64,000 bases of DNA from Aerococcus viridans (lineage in GTDB: Bacteria > Bacillota > Bacilli > Lactobacillales > Aerococcaceae). The stretch lies in contig NZ_CP014164.1 of assembly GCF_001543285.1 (NCBI RefSeq), forward strand, positions 1,240,001 to 1,304,000, read 5' to 3'. This document shows, piece after piece, positions 49,025-57,266 of the stretch (position 1 is its first letter; every line of letters starts with the position of its first letter). A program made the translations under genes and the position numbers. Under the pieces are notes generated by a model. The model did not search any database. It had not been told where the DNA came from and saw only the letters and a program-made list of their open reading frames with translations.

Positions 49025-49882
49025 TTGGATCAAATTAGACAATGGTGGCGCACTTATATCGAATCAATTGACTATGCTAGCCTACTCTCAAGCTTAATTT
49101 CTACCGTTTTTGAACTAGTAATCACTGCATTAATCTTTTGGATTGCCAAAAGGACTGTCGACCGGATTGTTGACGTATACTTTGAACGAGACGCTAAACG
49201 AATTGAAAACCGCAATGTCGGGTCTATTCAACGAAACAAAACCCTCCATAAATTAGTGGAAAACATTGTTCAATACACTTACTATTTCCTATTAGGTTAC
49301 TCTATTCTAGCTATTCTAGGTTTACCAGTAGCCACACTAGTAGCCGGTGCTGGGGTTGCTTCCTTAGCCTTAGGTCTCGGTGCACACGGCTTTATCACTG
49401 ACGTTGTGAATGGTTTCTTCATTCTTTTAGAACACCAATTTGCTGTTGGAGACTACGTTACGATCGCTGGTTTATCAGGTACTATTATTTCAACTGGTAT
49501 CCGGACAACTATTCTTTCTGGTGACGACGGTTCAAGACACTTTATCCCTAACCGCAACATCGAAAATGTAACCAACTCTTCTAATACCACTCGTCGTATG
49601 TACGTAGACTTGTACATTGATCCGAACGCTGATTTAGTTTCAATCGAATCTGTTATTAAAGATGGTTTATCACTAGCTTCTTCTGATGACCGGGTTTTAG
49701 GTGAAGCGGAAGTTTGGGGTTACCAACGTGACGCTGTCGGCCGCTTATTCTACCGCGTAGTATTCAATACTAGAGATAGCGATAAGATGGCAGTTCGTTC
49801 AGACTACTATGAACAACTTACAGCCCTGCTTGTACGTAATGGCTACAAACAACCTGTTTATGACTCAGGGGCAGAATTATAG
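49025..49882 (+). CDS. Small-conductance mechanosensitive channel (MscS family)
   Basis: 285 residues from TTG 49025. Three membrane helices; TM3 is VAGAGVASLALGLGAHGFITD, the glycine/alanine-rich pore helix, followed by the beta domain (GDYVTIAGLSGTIISTGIRTT). Releases solutes upon hypo-osmotic shock. The frame is open from 48938, but the only well-spaced ribosome site (AAAGG, 49011-49015) serves TTG 49025; ATG 49016 is too close. Similar to YkuT/YhdY-type proteins of Gram positives. Confidence 0.88.
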   Translation: MDQIRQWWRTYIESIDYASLLSSLISTVFELVITALIFWIAKRTVDRIVDVYFERDAKRIENRNVGSIQRNKTLHKLVENIVQYTYYFLLGYSILAILGLPVATLVAGAGVASLALGLGAHGFITDVVNGFFILLEHQFAVGDYVTIAGLSGTIISTGIRTTILSGDDGSRHFIPNRNIENVTNSSNTTRRMYVDLYIDPNADLVSIESVIKDGLSLASSDDRVLGEAEVWGYQRDAVGRLFYRVVFNTRDSDKMAVRSDYYEQLTALLVRNGYKQPVYDSGAEL

Positions 49883-49901
49883 TCATTACAAACACATATA
49901 T

Positions 49902-49950
49902 AAAAACCGCACGATCAGGCCCTAATTGGGACATAGATCGTGCGGTTTTT
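49902..49950. terminator. Bidirectional terminator
   Basis: AAAAACCGCACGATC (49902-49916) pairs perfectly with GATCGTGCGGTTTTT (49936-49950), serving the convergent mscS and phosphodiesterase genes. Confidence 0.92.
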
Positions 49951-49956
49951 GTATTT

Positions 49957-50451
49957 TTAACCTACTTCTGTAATGACTTCCCAGTCAGCATTGTAGAAAG
50001 TGACTTCTTTCTTGTCATCTTGCCAGTCTAAGATGGCAAATGATGGATAAGGGTATTCACCTTTTGGAATGCGGATTGAACCTGGGTTAATAATTTTTAT
50101 CCCGTCGATTTCTTGGTCATCCATGACATGGGTATGGCCGTACATGATGACATCCGCTTGATTGTCTTTCGCTAAGGCAACCAATTTCTTCAAGTTCTGT
50201 TTTACTCCATATAAATGTCCGTGGGTCACGACAATCTTCCCTTCAGGGGTATTTAAGCTAATGACATCCTTGTAGTTGCCATAGTCAGTGTTTCCTCTTA
50301 CGGTATGGAAAATCCCCCAAATGGTATCATCTTCTGATAACTCGGAGTCCCCACAGTGGATAAATAAATCAATGTCATCTCCTGCTTTTAAGACTAGGTT
50401 GACAAGCGCCTCGTGGTCGCCGTGGTTATCACTCGTGATTAAAATCTTCAT
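49957..50451 (-). CDS. YfcE/MJ0936-family metallophosphodiesterase
   Basis: 164 residues. Metal-binding motifs of calcineurin-like enzymes: DNHGD (9-13), HCGDSE, HTVRGNTDYG, VTHGHLYG, YGHTHV. Similar to Bacillus YsnB. Overlaps the rdgB end by 23 bp, a coupled pair that is common in Firmicutes (rdgB-ysnB). Confidence 0.93.
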   Translation of the reverse strand: MKILITSDNHGDHEALVNLVLKAGDDIDLFIHCGDSELSEDDTIWGIFHTVRGNTDYGNYKDVISLNTPEGKIVVTHGHLYGVKQNLKKLVALAKDNQADVIMYGHTHVMDDQEIDGIKIINPGSIRIPKGEYPYPSFAILDWQDDKKEVTFYNADWEVITEVG

Positions 50452-51055
50452 ATAAGTTCAACTCCCCATTTTCTAAATCTTTGGCTAGTAAACGTAAGGC
50501 ATTTCCTCGGTGACTTAAAGAATCTTTTTTCTCTGCTGACATTTCAGCTGTAGTTAACCCTTCACTTGGTACATAAAAAATCGAGTCATAGCCGAAGCCA
50601 TTTTCCCCGCGTTCTTCACGCAAGATGACCCCAGATAAGGTGCCGTGATAGTGGCTAACTACTTGACCTTGTGCGTCAGAAACGACTAGATAGGTATGGA
50701 AAGTCGCCCCTCTATCTGCATCAGGGACGTTAGCAAGCTCGGTTAAGGCCTTTTTCCGGTTATTGGCATCTGACTTCTCAGGACCTGCGTAACGGGCTGA
50801 ATAAACGCCTGGTGCCCCGTCAAGTGCGTCAATAGCTAGACCGGAATCATCCGCAATAACTGGCATGTGCAAGTCTTTAGCGGCTGTTGTGGCTTTAATC
50901 GTCGCATTTTCAATGAAAGTACTCCCAGTTTCTGGAATATCTGGATAATCTGGGAAATCTAGCAAGGTTTTAACTTCAATCCCGTATTGGTCGAATAATT
51001 GCTTGAATTCCTTGGCTTTACCTTGGTTGGCTGTAGCGATCATTACTTGCTTCAT
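50429..51055 (-). CDS. rdgB: Non-canonical purine NTP pyrophosphatase (RdgB/HAM1)
   Basis: 208 residues. Motifs IATANQGKAKEF (start), IADDSGLAIDALDGAPGVYSARYAG and FGYDSIFYVP are standard. Removes ITP, dITP and XTP from the nucleotide pool. Follows murI by 7 bp in the classical murI-rdgB-ysnB operon. Confidence 0.96.
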   Translation of the reverse strand: MKQVMIATANQGKAKEFKQLFDQYGIEVKTLLDFPDYPDIPETGSTFIENATIKATTAAKDLHMPVIADDSGLAIDALDGAPGVYSARYAGPEKSDANNRKKALTELANVPDADRGATFHTYLVVSDAQGQVVSHYHGTLSGVILREERGENGFGYDSIFYVPSEGLTTAEMSAEKKDSLSHRGNALRLLAKDLENGELNLYEDFNHE

Positions 51056-51062
51056 ATAAATG

Positions 51063-51899
51063 TTAGCCTTCTTTCATCTGTGTTTGAATTGCTTCAAGTG
51101 TTTCGATAGGGACACGGTCTACTTCAATTGGGTCATCCAACCAGTCGTCCGCAATCTCCTTAAATAGTTCTGGTGATCCGGTAGTGTAAAATTCAGTCAT
51201 TCTTGGTGATGGATCATTCGACAATTTGGCAATGTCGTTGTAATCCAAAAGGATGGATACGTCTGAAATAGTTTCCTGGCCAGAATCAATCAGTTTGACC
51301 GTATGTCCCAAGGTTTTTTGTATGGTATCTCTTAGTAAAGGATAGTGGGTACAACCTAGAATGACTGTATCCAACCCCTTATTTTTTATGGGTGCTAAAG
51401 TTTCCGCAATCACCTTTTTGGCTAAAGGTGTAGCATATTGTTGGCTTTCTACTAATGGGACAAAGGCTGGACAAGCTAATGAAGTCGTGTTCAAGTCTTT
51501 ATTTTTTTGTAGTAAGTTTTCAAGATACATGCCACTTTTAATGGTCCCTTCTGTACCTAAAACACCAATTTTGCCATTTTTTGTGTATTTATTGGCTGCT
51601 CTTGCACCCGGCTGAATCACCCCAATAACTGGAATAGACACCCGCTGTTTAATTTCATCTAAGGCAACCGCAGTCGCTGTATTACAGGCAATGACCAATA
51701 ATTTAATATCTTTGGTTAAAAGAAAATCGACCATTTGATTGGTAAAAGCTGCTATTTCTTCTACACTTCTTGGTCCATAAGGACAACGTGCATTGTCGCC
51801 AATATAGATAATCGATTCATTGGGCAATTGTCGCATAGCTTCTTTCACTACTGTCAAGCCACCTACACCAGAATCTAAGAATCCGATAGGTCTGTTCAT
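51063..51899 (-). CDS. murI: Glutamate racemase
   Basis: 278 residues. Supplies D-glutamate for peptidoglycan. The two catalytic cysteines are in IACNTAT and LGCTHYP; GFLDSGVGGLTV is the N-terminal motif. Start ATG 51897-51899 follows GGAGG 5-6 bases upstream; an upstream in-frame start adds nine residues with no ribosome-binding site. Confidence 0.96.
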   Translation of the reverse strand: MNRPIGFLDSGVGGLTVVKEAMRQLPNESIIYIGDNARCPYGPRSVEEIAAFTNQMVDFLLTKDIKLLVIACNTATAVALDEIKQRVSIPVIGVIQPGARAANKYTKNGKIGVLGTEGTIKSGMYLENLLQKNKDLNTTSLACPAFVPLVESQQYATPLAKKVIAETLAPIKNKGLDTVILGCTHYPLLRDTIQKTLGHTVKLIDSGQETISDVSILLDYNDIAKLSNDPSPRMTEFYTTGSPELFKEIADDWLDDPIEVDRVPIETLEAIQTQMKEG

Positions 51900-51957
51900 G
51901 TTAACCTCCTCCGTCAAACAAATCATTCAAAAGTAGCAATGAACAATTTATAATCTA

Positions 51958-51966
51958 TGGTACAAT
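51958..51966 (+). promoter_or_regulatory. Possible mgsA promoter (extended -10)
   Basis: TGGTACAAT: TACAAT 51961-51966 with TGn. No consensus -35. A 119-base leader then precedes mgsA; no known riboswitch recognised in it. Confidence 0.35.
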
Positions 51967-52084
51967 TATAACAGAAGAAGACGATCCACTTCACCAATTC
52001 GCAATTATTAAACGTAATTTAAGGAAAAAGGTAAATGTCTCGTTTGAAAATCAAATTGCCGATACGAACTGGAGGATATGCTAT

Positions 52085-52549
52085 ATGAAAATTGCACTTA
52101 TTGCCCATGATTCAAAAAAAGATATGATGGTGTCCTTTGCAACTGCATACAAATTCATTCTTGAAAAACATGAATTATTTGCTACAGGGACAACTGGTTT
52201 ACGTATTATCGAAGCCACTGGTTTAGACGTTCACCGCTTTAAATCCGGCCCACTTGGGGGCGACCAACAAGTCGGTGCGGCTATCTCACAAAATGAAATG
52301 GACTTAGTCATCTTTCTGCGTGACCCATTAGCAGCTATGCCCCACGAACCAGACGTGACTGCCTTAATCCGTTTATGTGACGTATATAACATCCCATTAG
52401 CAACTAATATCGGTACCGCAGAAGTCCTTATTCGCGGGTTAGACGAAGGCTTTATGGACTGGCGTAAACAATACGAAGATGGTTTCTTAAACCATGATAT
52501 CTTAGAAAATATCGAAAAAGGTAACGAAGGCCGTAAATTGATCGAGTAA
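52085..52549 (+). CDS. mgsA: Methylglyoxal synthase
   Basis: 154 residues. Converts dihydroxyacetone phosphate to methylglyoxal and phosphate. Motifs: [13 protein letters not shown] (N-terminal), [10 protein letters not shown] (phosphate binding), [20 protein letters not shown] with catalytic Asp, [14 protein letters not shown] lies 8 bases upstream. A bypass when phosphate is limiting; its product could feed the reductases elsewhere in the window. Confidence 0.96.
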   Translation: MKIALIAHDSKKDMMVSFATAYKFILEKHELFATGTTGLRIIEATGLDVHRFKSGPLGGDQQVGAAISQNEMDLVIFLRDPLAAMPHEPDVTALIRLCDVYNIPLATNIGTAEVLIRGLDEGFMDWRKQYEDGFLNHDILENIEKGNEGRKLIE

Positions 52550-52631
52550 ATTTGAAAAAAATGGCTCTTCGTCAAATAGGACTGATGAGTAATGTTTGCC
52601 CTTTAACAATAGATTTAAGCCAATAAAAAAA

Positions 52632-52653
52632 CGGTCGGGGAATTTCCCGACCG
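52632..52653. terminator. Bidirectional terminator between mgsA and trxA
   Basis: CGGTCGGG (52632-52639) pairs with CCCGACCG (52646-52653), A-run before and T-rich after. Confidence 0.85.
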
Positions 52654-52669
52654 CTTTCTTTATTTTAGA

Positions 52670-52981
52670 TTATAAGTATTTGTTTAATACTTGTTCTAAG
52701 TTGTCTTTAGGTGTGTAACCAATTAATTGTTCCACAACTTGACCATCTTTTTTGATCATTAATGTTGGGATGGACATGATACCAAATTCACGTGCTGTTT
52801 CTGGATTGTCATCTACATCCATTTTAGTGAATTTAACTTGGTCACCCATTTCATCATCTAAAGTTTCAACGATTGGTGATTGCATACGACAAGGACCACA
52901 CCAAGTTGCCCAGAAGTCGATTAATACAACGCCTTCTTCAGTTTCATTTTTAAAATCTGCATCTGTAATAGCTTTAACCAT
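52670..52981 (-). CDS. trxA: Thioredoxin
   Basis: 103 residues. Active site WCGPC, cis-proline SIPTLM and IGYTPKD are typical. General disulfide reductase of the cytoplasm. ATG 52979-52981 is 8 bases after AAAGGGG; an earlier in-frame ATG lies before that site. Located next to mutS2, as in Bacillus and relatives. Confidence 0.96.
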   Translation of the reverse strand: MVKAITDADFKNETEEGVVLIDFWATWCGPCRMQSPIVETLDDEMGDQVKFTKMDVDDNPETAREFGIMSIPTLMIKKDGQVVEQLIGYTPKDNLEQVLNKYL

Positions 52982-53062
52982 TTGTATTACCCCTTTCATT
53001 TTTATTCATCATCATTATAGCATTGTCTGACCAATTTGAACATTTATCTGCTTTTTAGCAAT

Positions 53063-55444
53063 TTAGCCCTTAAATTTAGCGATTGTCGCCCCGTTACCAC
53101 CCATGTTATAAGGTGCGAATTCAAAGGATTCAACCCGTGGATGGTTCTTCAAGGCCATTTGAACACCCTGTCTTAAGGCGCCCGTCCCGTGACCATGAAT
53201 AATGGTGACCTGACCATGTCCTGCTAGTAAAGCTGAATCGATAAAGTTGTTTAGTCGAATCATGGCTTCCTCATACCGTTCACCACGTAAATCTAGGCTG
53301 GTATTGACTGATTTAGCCTTACTTGCTTTGAGTCCAGCCCGATGATTTTTCTCTTTCTTCGGTTTCTCATCAACTAAAGTTAAATCTTTTTCAGCCACTT
53401 CCATCTTCAGCATACCCATCTGAACAACCCAGTCCTTTTCACGTTTCTCGACCAAGGTACCACGTTGCCCGTAGGTTAGCACATTCACTTCATCGCCCAC
53501 TTCAAAGCTGGCTTTTCGCTCTTTATTTTTCTTGGCTTTTTGAAGGATTTTGTTTTTCTCTAGCTGTTCCTCTTGCGTTAAGTTAGACAAGGCGCTTTGA
53601 CGATCAATCATCTCATGTTCTTTGATATTACCAATGGTTGGATGGTTGATTTGCCATTCCCGAATCTCCGCCAGAATGGCATCAGCTTTTGTCTTGGTGT
53701 CTTCTACTAATTGATTGGCTTCTTTGCGGGCCCGGTTCATATAGGTTTGTTTGTCAGCTTCTAGTCTAGCTTGTGCCTTTTTCAAATCATTTAAAAGATT
53801 TTCAGCATCGGCTAAGTCTTTGGCGGCTTCGGCTGATAAGTCTTCGTATTCATGACGTTGGGCTTCAAGATCAAGCAACATTTCGTTCAGATTTTGGCTG
53901 TCTTCTTGGATATAAGAACGCGCTTCTTCCACCATTTCAACTGGTAAACCCAGTCGTTGGGAGATATCAAAGGCGTTAGAGCGACCGGGCACCCCAATCA
54001 GCAATTTATAAGTCGGTTCCAAGGTAATTTCATTAAATTCCATCGAAGCATTGATGGCCCCAGGATGTTCGTAGGCGTAAGTTTTCAGTTCAGGGTAATG
54101 GGTAGTGGCCATTACTCTTGCATTTAGGAAGGCAAAACGGTTCAATACCGCGATGGCGATGGCTGCCCCTTCTTGAGGGTCGGTACCAGAACCCAACTCA
54201 TCGATTAAAACTAACGAATGTTCGTCCGCAGCCTCAACAATACGAATAATATTGGTCATATGGCCCGAGAACGTTGATAAACTTTGTTCAATGGACTGTT
54301 CGTCACCAATATCCGCAAAAATCTCATTGAAGATTTCTACCCGTGAATCTGCCTTGGCTGTGATATACAAGCCTGATTGTGCCATTAATTGCAGTAGACC
54401 GACTGTTTTCAAGGTAATGGTTTTACCACCAGTATTTGGCCCTGTAATAACAATCATATTGTATTCGTGGCTAAAATGAATGTCATTTGCGACTACTGAT
54501 TTGCGGTCTAATAAGGGATGTCTAGCCTCTTTCAAGTCAATACGTTCAGATTCATTTGCTAAAATCGGTCGGTTAGCCCCAATTTCACGGGCAAAGAAGA
54601 ATTTAGCTTGAATCAAGTCCAAATCTCCAAGACGTTGATTATTTTCAGCAATTTCACTAGTGTAAGGGGCTAATTCTGCAGATAGCTCTTGGAAAATACG
54701 TTTAATTTCCTCGTCTTCTTGGACTTGCAGGGACCGTAAGTGGTTATTCGCATCTAAAACTGTTTGCGGTTCAATATAGAGTGTTTGTCCTGATGACGAT
54801 TGGTCATGAACTACCCCACCAAAGGCATTGCGATATTCTTGTTTAACCGGAATAACAAAGCGGTTGTTACGGATAGTAATGATGGCCTCACTTAAATAGG
54901 AGGCTTTATTAGACCGGATGATATGGTCTAGTTTGACACGGATACCTGCTTCTTCACGTTTGATTCCTTGTCTTAAGCCATGTAAAGTTGACGAGGCATT
55001 GTCATAGACTGACCCATCATCTGCGATAGCATTTTGCATTTTACGCATCAAGTCCCGCATATCAATAAAGTCATCCGCTATTGAATATAATTGCATTAAT
55101 TCAACTTTCGCTTCTTTTAGTTTACTAAAGAAGTTAGAAACCTCACCAGATGCCCGTAAGACCCGGCCTACTGCAGCTAATTCTTTCCCGTTTAAGTCAG
55201 CACCAATATCCAATCGTTTTAAGAATGGTTTTACGTTGATTAGTTGGCTGACTGGGATCCGTTTGTCTAATTCAAACAAGCGTTTTACATCGTCAACACT
55301 TTGTAAGGCTTGTTCGATTTCTTCCGCTTCTGCACTTGGTTTTAAATTTAAAGCTTGGATTTTTCCTATTTCAGTTCGGGTTTCTTTTGCTACTTGTTGT
55401 TGTATTTTCTCAAATTCTAAGGTTTGAAATATTTTAGGATTCAA
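53063..55444 (-). CDS. mutS2: MutS2 (ribosome-collision/DNA structure endonuclease)
   Basis: 793 residues. Core and clamp helices, ATPase with Walker A GPNTGGKT, Walker B VLIDELGSGTDP, then a KOW-like segment and a C-terminal Smr domain (SLDLRGERYEEA, IIHGHGTGALR). MutS2 lacks mismatch-binding domain; recent work shows it splits collided ribosomes in Bacillus, while earlier work linked it to suppression of recombination. Follows zapA-like and cvpA, the usual order. Confidence 0.97.
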   Translation of the reverse strand: MNPKIFQTLEFEKIQQQVAKETRTEIGKIQALNLKPSAEAEEIEQALQSVDDVKRLFELDKRIPVSQLINVKPFLKRLDIGADLNGKELAAVGRVLRASGEVSNFFSKLKEAKVELMQLYSIADDFIDMRDLMRKMQNAIADDGSVYDNASSTLHGLRQGIKREEAGIRVKLDHIIRSNKASYLSEAIITIRNNRFVIPVKQEYRNAFGGVVHDQSSSGQTLYIEPQTVLDANNHLRSLQVQEDEEIKRIFQELSAELAPYTSEIAENNQRLGDLDLIQAKFFFAREIGANRPILANESERIDLKEARHPLLDRKSVVANDIHFSHEYNMIVITGPNTGGKTITLKTVGLLQLMAQSGLYITAKADSRVEIFNEIFADIGDEQSIEQSLSTFSGHMTNIIRIVEAADEHSLVLIDELGSGTDPQEGAAIAIAVLNRFAFLNARVMATTHYPELKTYAYEHPGAINASMEFNEITLEPTYKLLIGVPGRSNAFDISQRLGLPVEMVEEARSYIQEDSQNLNEMLLDLEAQRHEYEDLSAEAAKDLADAENLLNDLKKAQARLEADKQTYMNRARKEANQLVEDTKTKADAILAEIREWQINHPTIGNIKEHEMIDRQSALSNLTQEEQLEKNKILQKAKKNKERKASFEVGDEVNVLTYGQRGTLVEKREKDWVVQMGMLKMEVAEKDLTLVDEKPKKEKNHRAGLKASKAKSVNTSLDLRGERYEEAMIRLNNFIDSALLAGHGQVTIIHGHGTGALRQGVQMALKNHPRVESFEFAPYNMGGNGATIAKFKG

Positions 55445-55577
55445 AATTTGTCCTCCTTCTATTGTTATCAGGAACGATTATAAAGTCTTCTTAAGTAGTA
55501 AATAGGCCGTGATCAATTATCACAGCCATATCAATTGCCACGGTGCGCAGTACGCAAAGGCATATATTTTCAAGTTT

Positions 55578-56135
55578 TTAAAATGGTAAGTTGCCTAATC
55601 CTTGTAATAGGATGTTGAATACCTGGCCAGATAAGATTGGGGTATTCAAGATAATAAAGTCGGCAATTGATGAATTGGCTAAGGCTGTTTGCACCCCTTC
55701 AAAGGTTAAAACTGACATAAACATTAAAATAAAGAATGACCAGAACCAAGCTGAGAAGAAACCAAATAAGCCGCCCAAAATACCGTTCCATTGAATATCC
55801 ATTTCTTTAAATTTCAAGTCTCTTAAGCCAAAAGCAATAAATTTAGTAACAATCCAGACAAGCAAGATAATGGCTAACAAAGCAACTAGTCTAAAGTAAA
55901 TAATATCCATATTTTGTAATAAAGCTACTGGATAATAGACAAAGGTATTTTTAATATCTAAACCTACATAAGGTACCCATAAGGACACACGGTCAACTAG
56001 GTTTTGATAGAACAAAACAGCAAACAAATACGCGACCAACAGACCTAGTGAATGAATGCCTTGTAGTATAGCCCCTCGGTAGACACCAACACCTATGCTA
56101 AGTATAAAAAATAATAAAATCAAAAAACTTGTCAT
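55578..56135 (-). CDS. CvpA family membrane protein
   Basis: 185 residues with four to five helices. FLILLFFILSIGVGVYRGAI at the N-terminus and ILGGLFGFFSAWFWSFFI match the family. Required for colicin V production in E. coli; in Firmicutes function unknown. Lies between the ZapA-like gene and mutS2, a conserved order. Confidence 0.88.
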   Translation of the reverse strand: MTSFLILLFFILSIGVGVYRGAILQGIHSLGLLVAYLFAVLFYQNLVDRVSLWVPYVGLDIKNTFVYYPVALLQNMDIIYFRLVALLAIILLVWIVTKFIAFGLRDLKFKEMDIQWNGILGGLFGFFSAWFWSFFILMFMSVLTFEGVQTALANSSIADFIILNTPILSGQVFNILLQGLGNLPF

Positions 56136-56174
56136 GCTTTCCTCCCATTGATACCCATATTTTCTATCAATCGC

Positions 56175-56738
56175 CTAAGATCTCGGTGTTTGACGCAAAC
56201 GACCCAATTGTTTTGAGGCTGTGTTCACACTGGACTTCAAACTAGGTTGGCTAATTTCAGGAATTTCTTTATCTAAGTCAGCCTGTGATGGTGTTTGTTT
56301 TCCACTTGCTTTTGTTTGTGGTGGTCTTTTTACTGACGATTTAGCTTGTCCCTGGTTTTTCTTCCCTTTTGATGGTGTTTGGGATTGCTTCTTTTCTTGT
56401 GCTTCACGCATCTTTTCTTTTTCTATTTCAGCAATTTCTTTCACCAATGTACCCATGGTTTGCTCCATTGATTTGACACGGACCATTAAATCAGCGTTTT
56501 CTTTAGATTTTACAGCCATTTGTGCTTGTAAATCCACATTATCCGATTGGATGTTTAACGCTACTAATAAAGCCATCTCTTCCATTGACATATTGGGATT
56601 CTTTTTACTGATATCAGCAAGTAATTGGTTGATATCACGGCTCACTTGTTGAATATGTTCACTTGTTTTATGACTCTTGATGGTAAATTTGTGATAGCCC
56701 AATTTCGCTATTACTCTGTTTTTTTCTTCATTCGACAT
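56175..56738 (-). CDS. zapA: ZapA-like cell-division protein with long tail
   Basis: 187 residues. Residues 1-100 fit the ZapA pattern (IAKLGYHKFTIKSHKTSEHIQ, then MALLVALNIQSDNVDLQAQ, a dimerising helix). ZapA bundles FtsZ filaments. The usual protein is about 85-100 residues; here a 90-residue Lys/Gln/Pro/Ser-rich tail is added. ATG 56736-56738 follows GGAG by 8 bases; a GTG three codons upstream overlaps that site. Position before cvpA-mutS2 supports the assignment. Confidence 0.8.
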   Translation of the reverse strand: MSNEEKNRVIAKLGYHKFTIKSHKTSEHIQQVSRDINQLLADISKKNPNMSMEEMALLVALNIQSDNVDLQAQMAVKSKENADLMVRVKSMEQTMGTLVKEIAEIEKEKMREAQEKKQSQTPSKGKKNQGQAKSSVKRPPQTKASGKQTPSQADLDKEIPEISQPSLKSSVNTASKQLGRLRQTPRS

Positions 56739-56960
56739 ATTTGTCACTCCAACTTTTTATACTGTGCGTTAAATGTTTGTAGATGCAATAGAAAGGTCGC
56801 GTCTTAACGACTTTCGTTCCACCTAGCTTCCATAATCTAAGATATTTTACCATTTATCCCGAATAATGGCTAGACCTAGCCACTATCTGCTTTTAATGAT
56901 CAAAAAGGTAGAAAAATTGCAATGATTTTAAGCTGTTATAAAAGATTTAATCAGATTTTC

Positions 56961-56989
56961 ATGACAAGTCAATATTCTTCGTGTATGAT
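56961..56989 (+). promoter_or_regulatory. Promoter of the lysine-transporter operon
   Basis: -35 ATGACA (56961-56966), 17-bp spacer, -10 TATGAT (56984-56989) with TG extension; transcription would begin about 10 bases before the aptamer. Confidence 0.72.
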
Positions 56990-57004
56990 GAAATACGATA
57001 TATT

Positions 57005-57245
57005 GAGATAGAGGTGCGGAGCTTATCAGTACATACCCGAGCGGGAGCGTTGAAAGTATGGAAAGGAATATTCGCCGAAATATTTTAACCCCAAGTTAAA
57101 GTATTGGGCATAAACAAAAAATGTTTATGACTGTCACTTAACCAAGTGATGCGCTATCCTAGGAGTAACGACCGTAAGACTAGTCTAGTCTTACTGCGTA
57201 CAAAGGGAAGCCTCTATTGCAATTTATTGCTGTAGAGGCTTTTTA
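57005..57245 (+). promoter_or_regulatory. Lysine riboswitch (L-box) with terminator
   Basis: Aptamer about 57005-57160: P1 GATAG (57007-57011)/CTATC (57154-57158), conserved AGAGGTGC after the 5' P1 strand, TCAGTA (internal loop), GGGAGCG.. GAAAGG.. CGCCGAAATA core and TGTCACTTAACCAAGTGA as P5-like hairpin. It is followed by the perfect hairpin GTAAGACTA/TAGTCTTAC (57174-57194) and the terminator at 57209-57240. Confidence 0.9.
57209..57245 (+). terminator. Riboswitch-controlled terminator
   Basis: AGCCTCTA (57209-57216) pairs with TAGAGGCT (57233-57240), inner GCAA/TTGC; followed by TTTTATTATTTT. It ends 22 bp before the importer gene. Confidence 0.85.
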
Positions 57246-57266
57246 TTATTTTCGGGAGGTATTATT

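Noticed and set aside
56221..56652. 143-codon frame with Cys-rich hydrophobic translation opposite zapA
   Set aside because: Antisense to the low-complexity tail of the ZapA-like protein.
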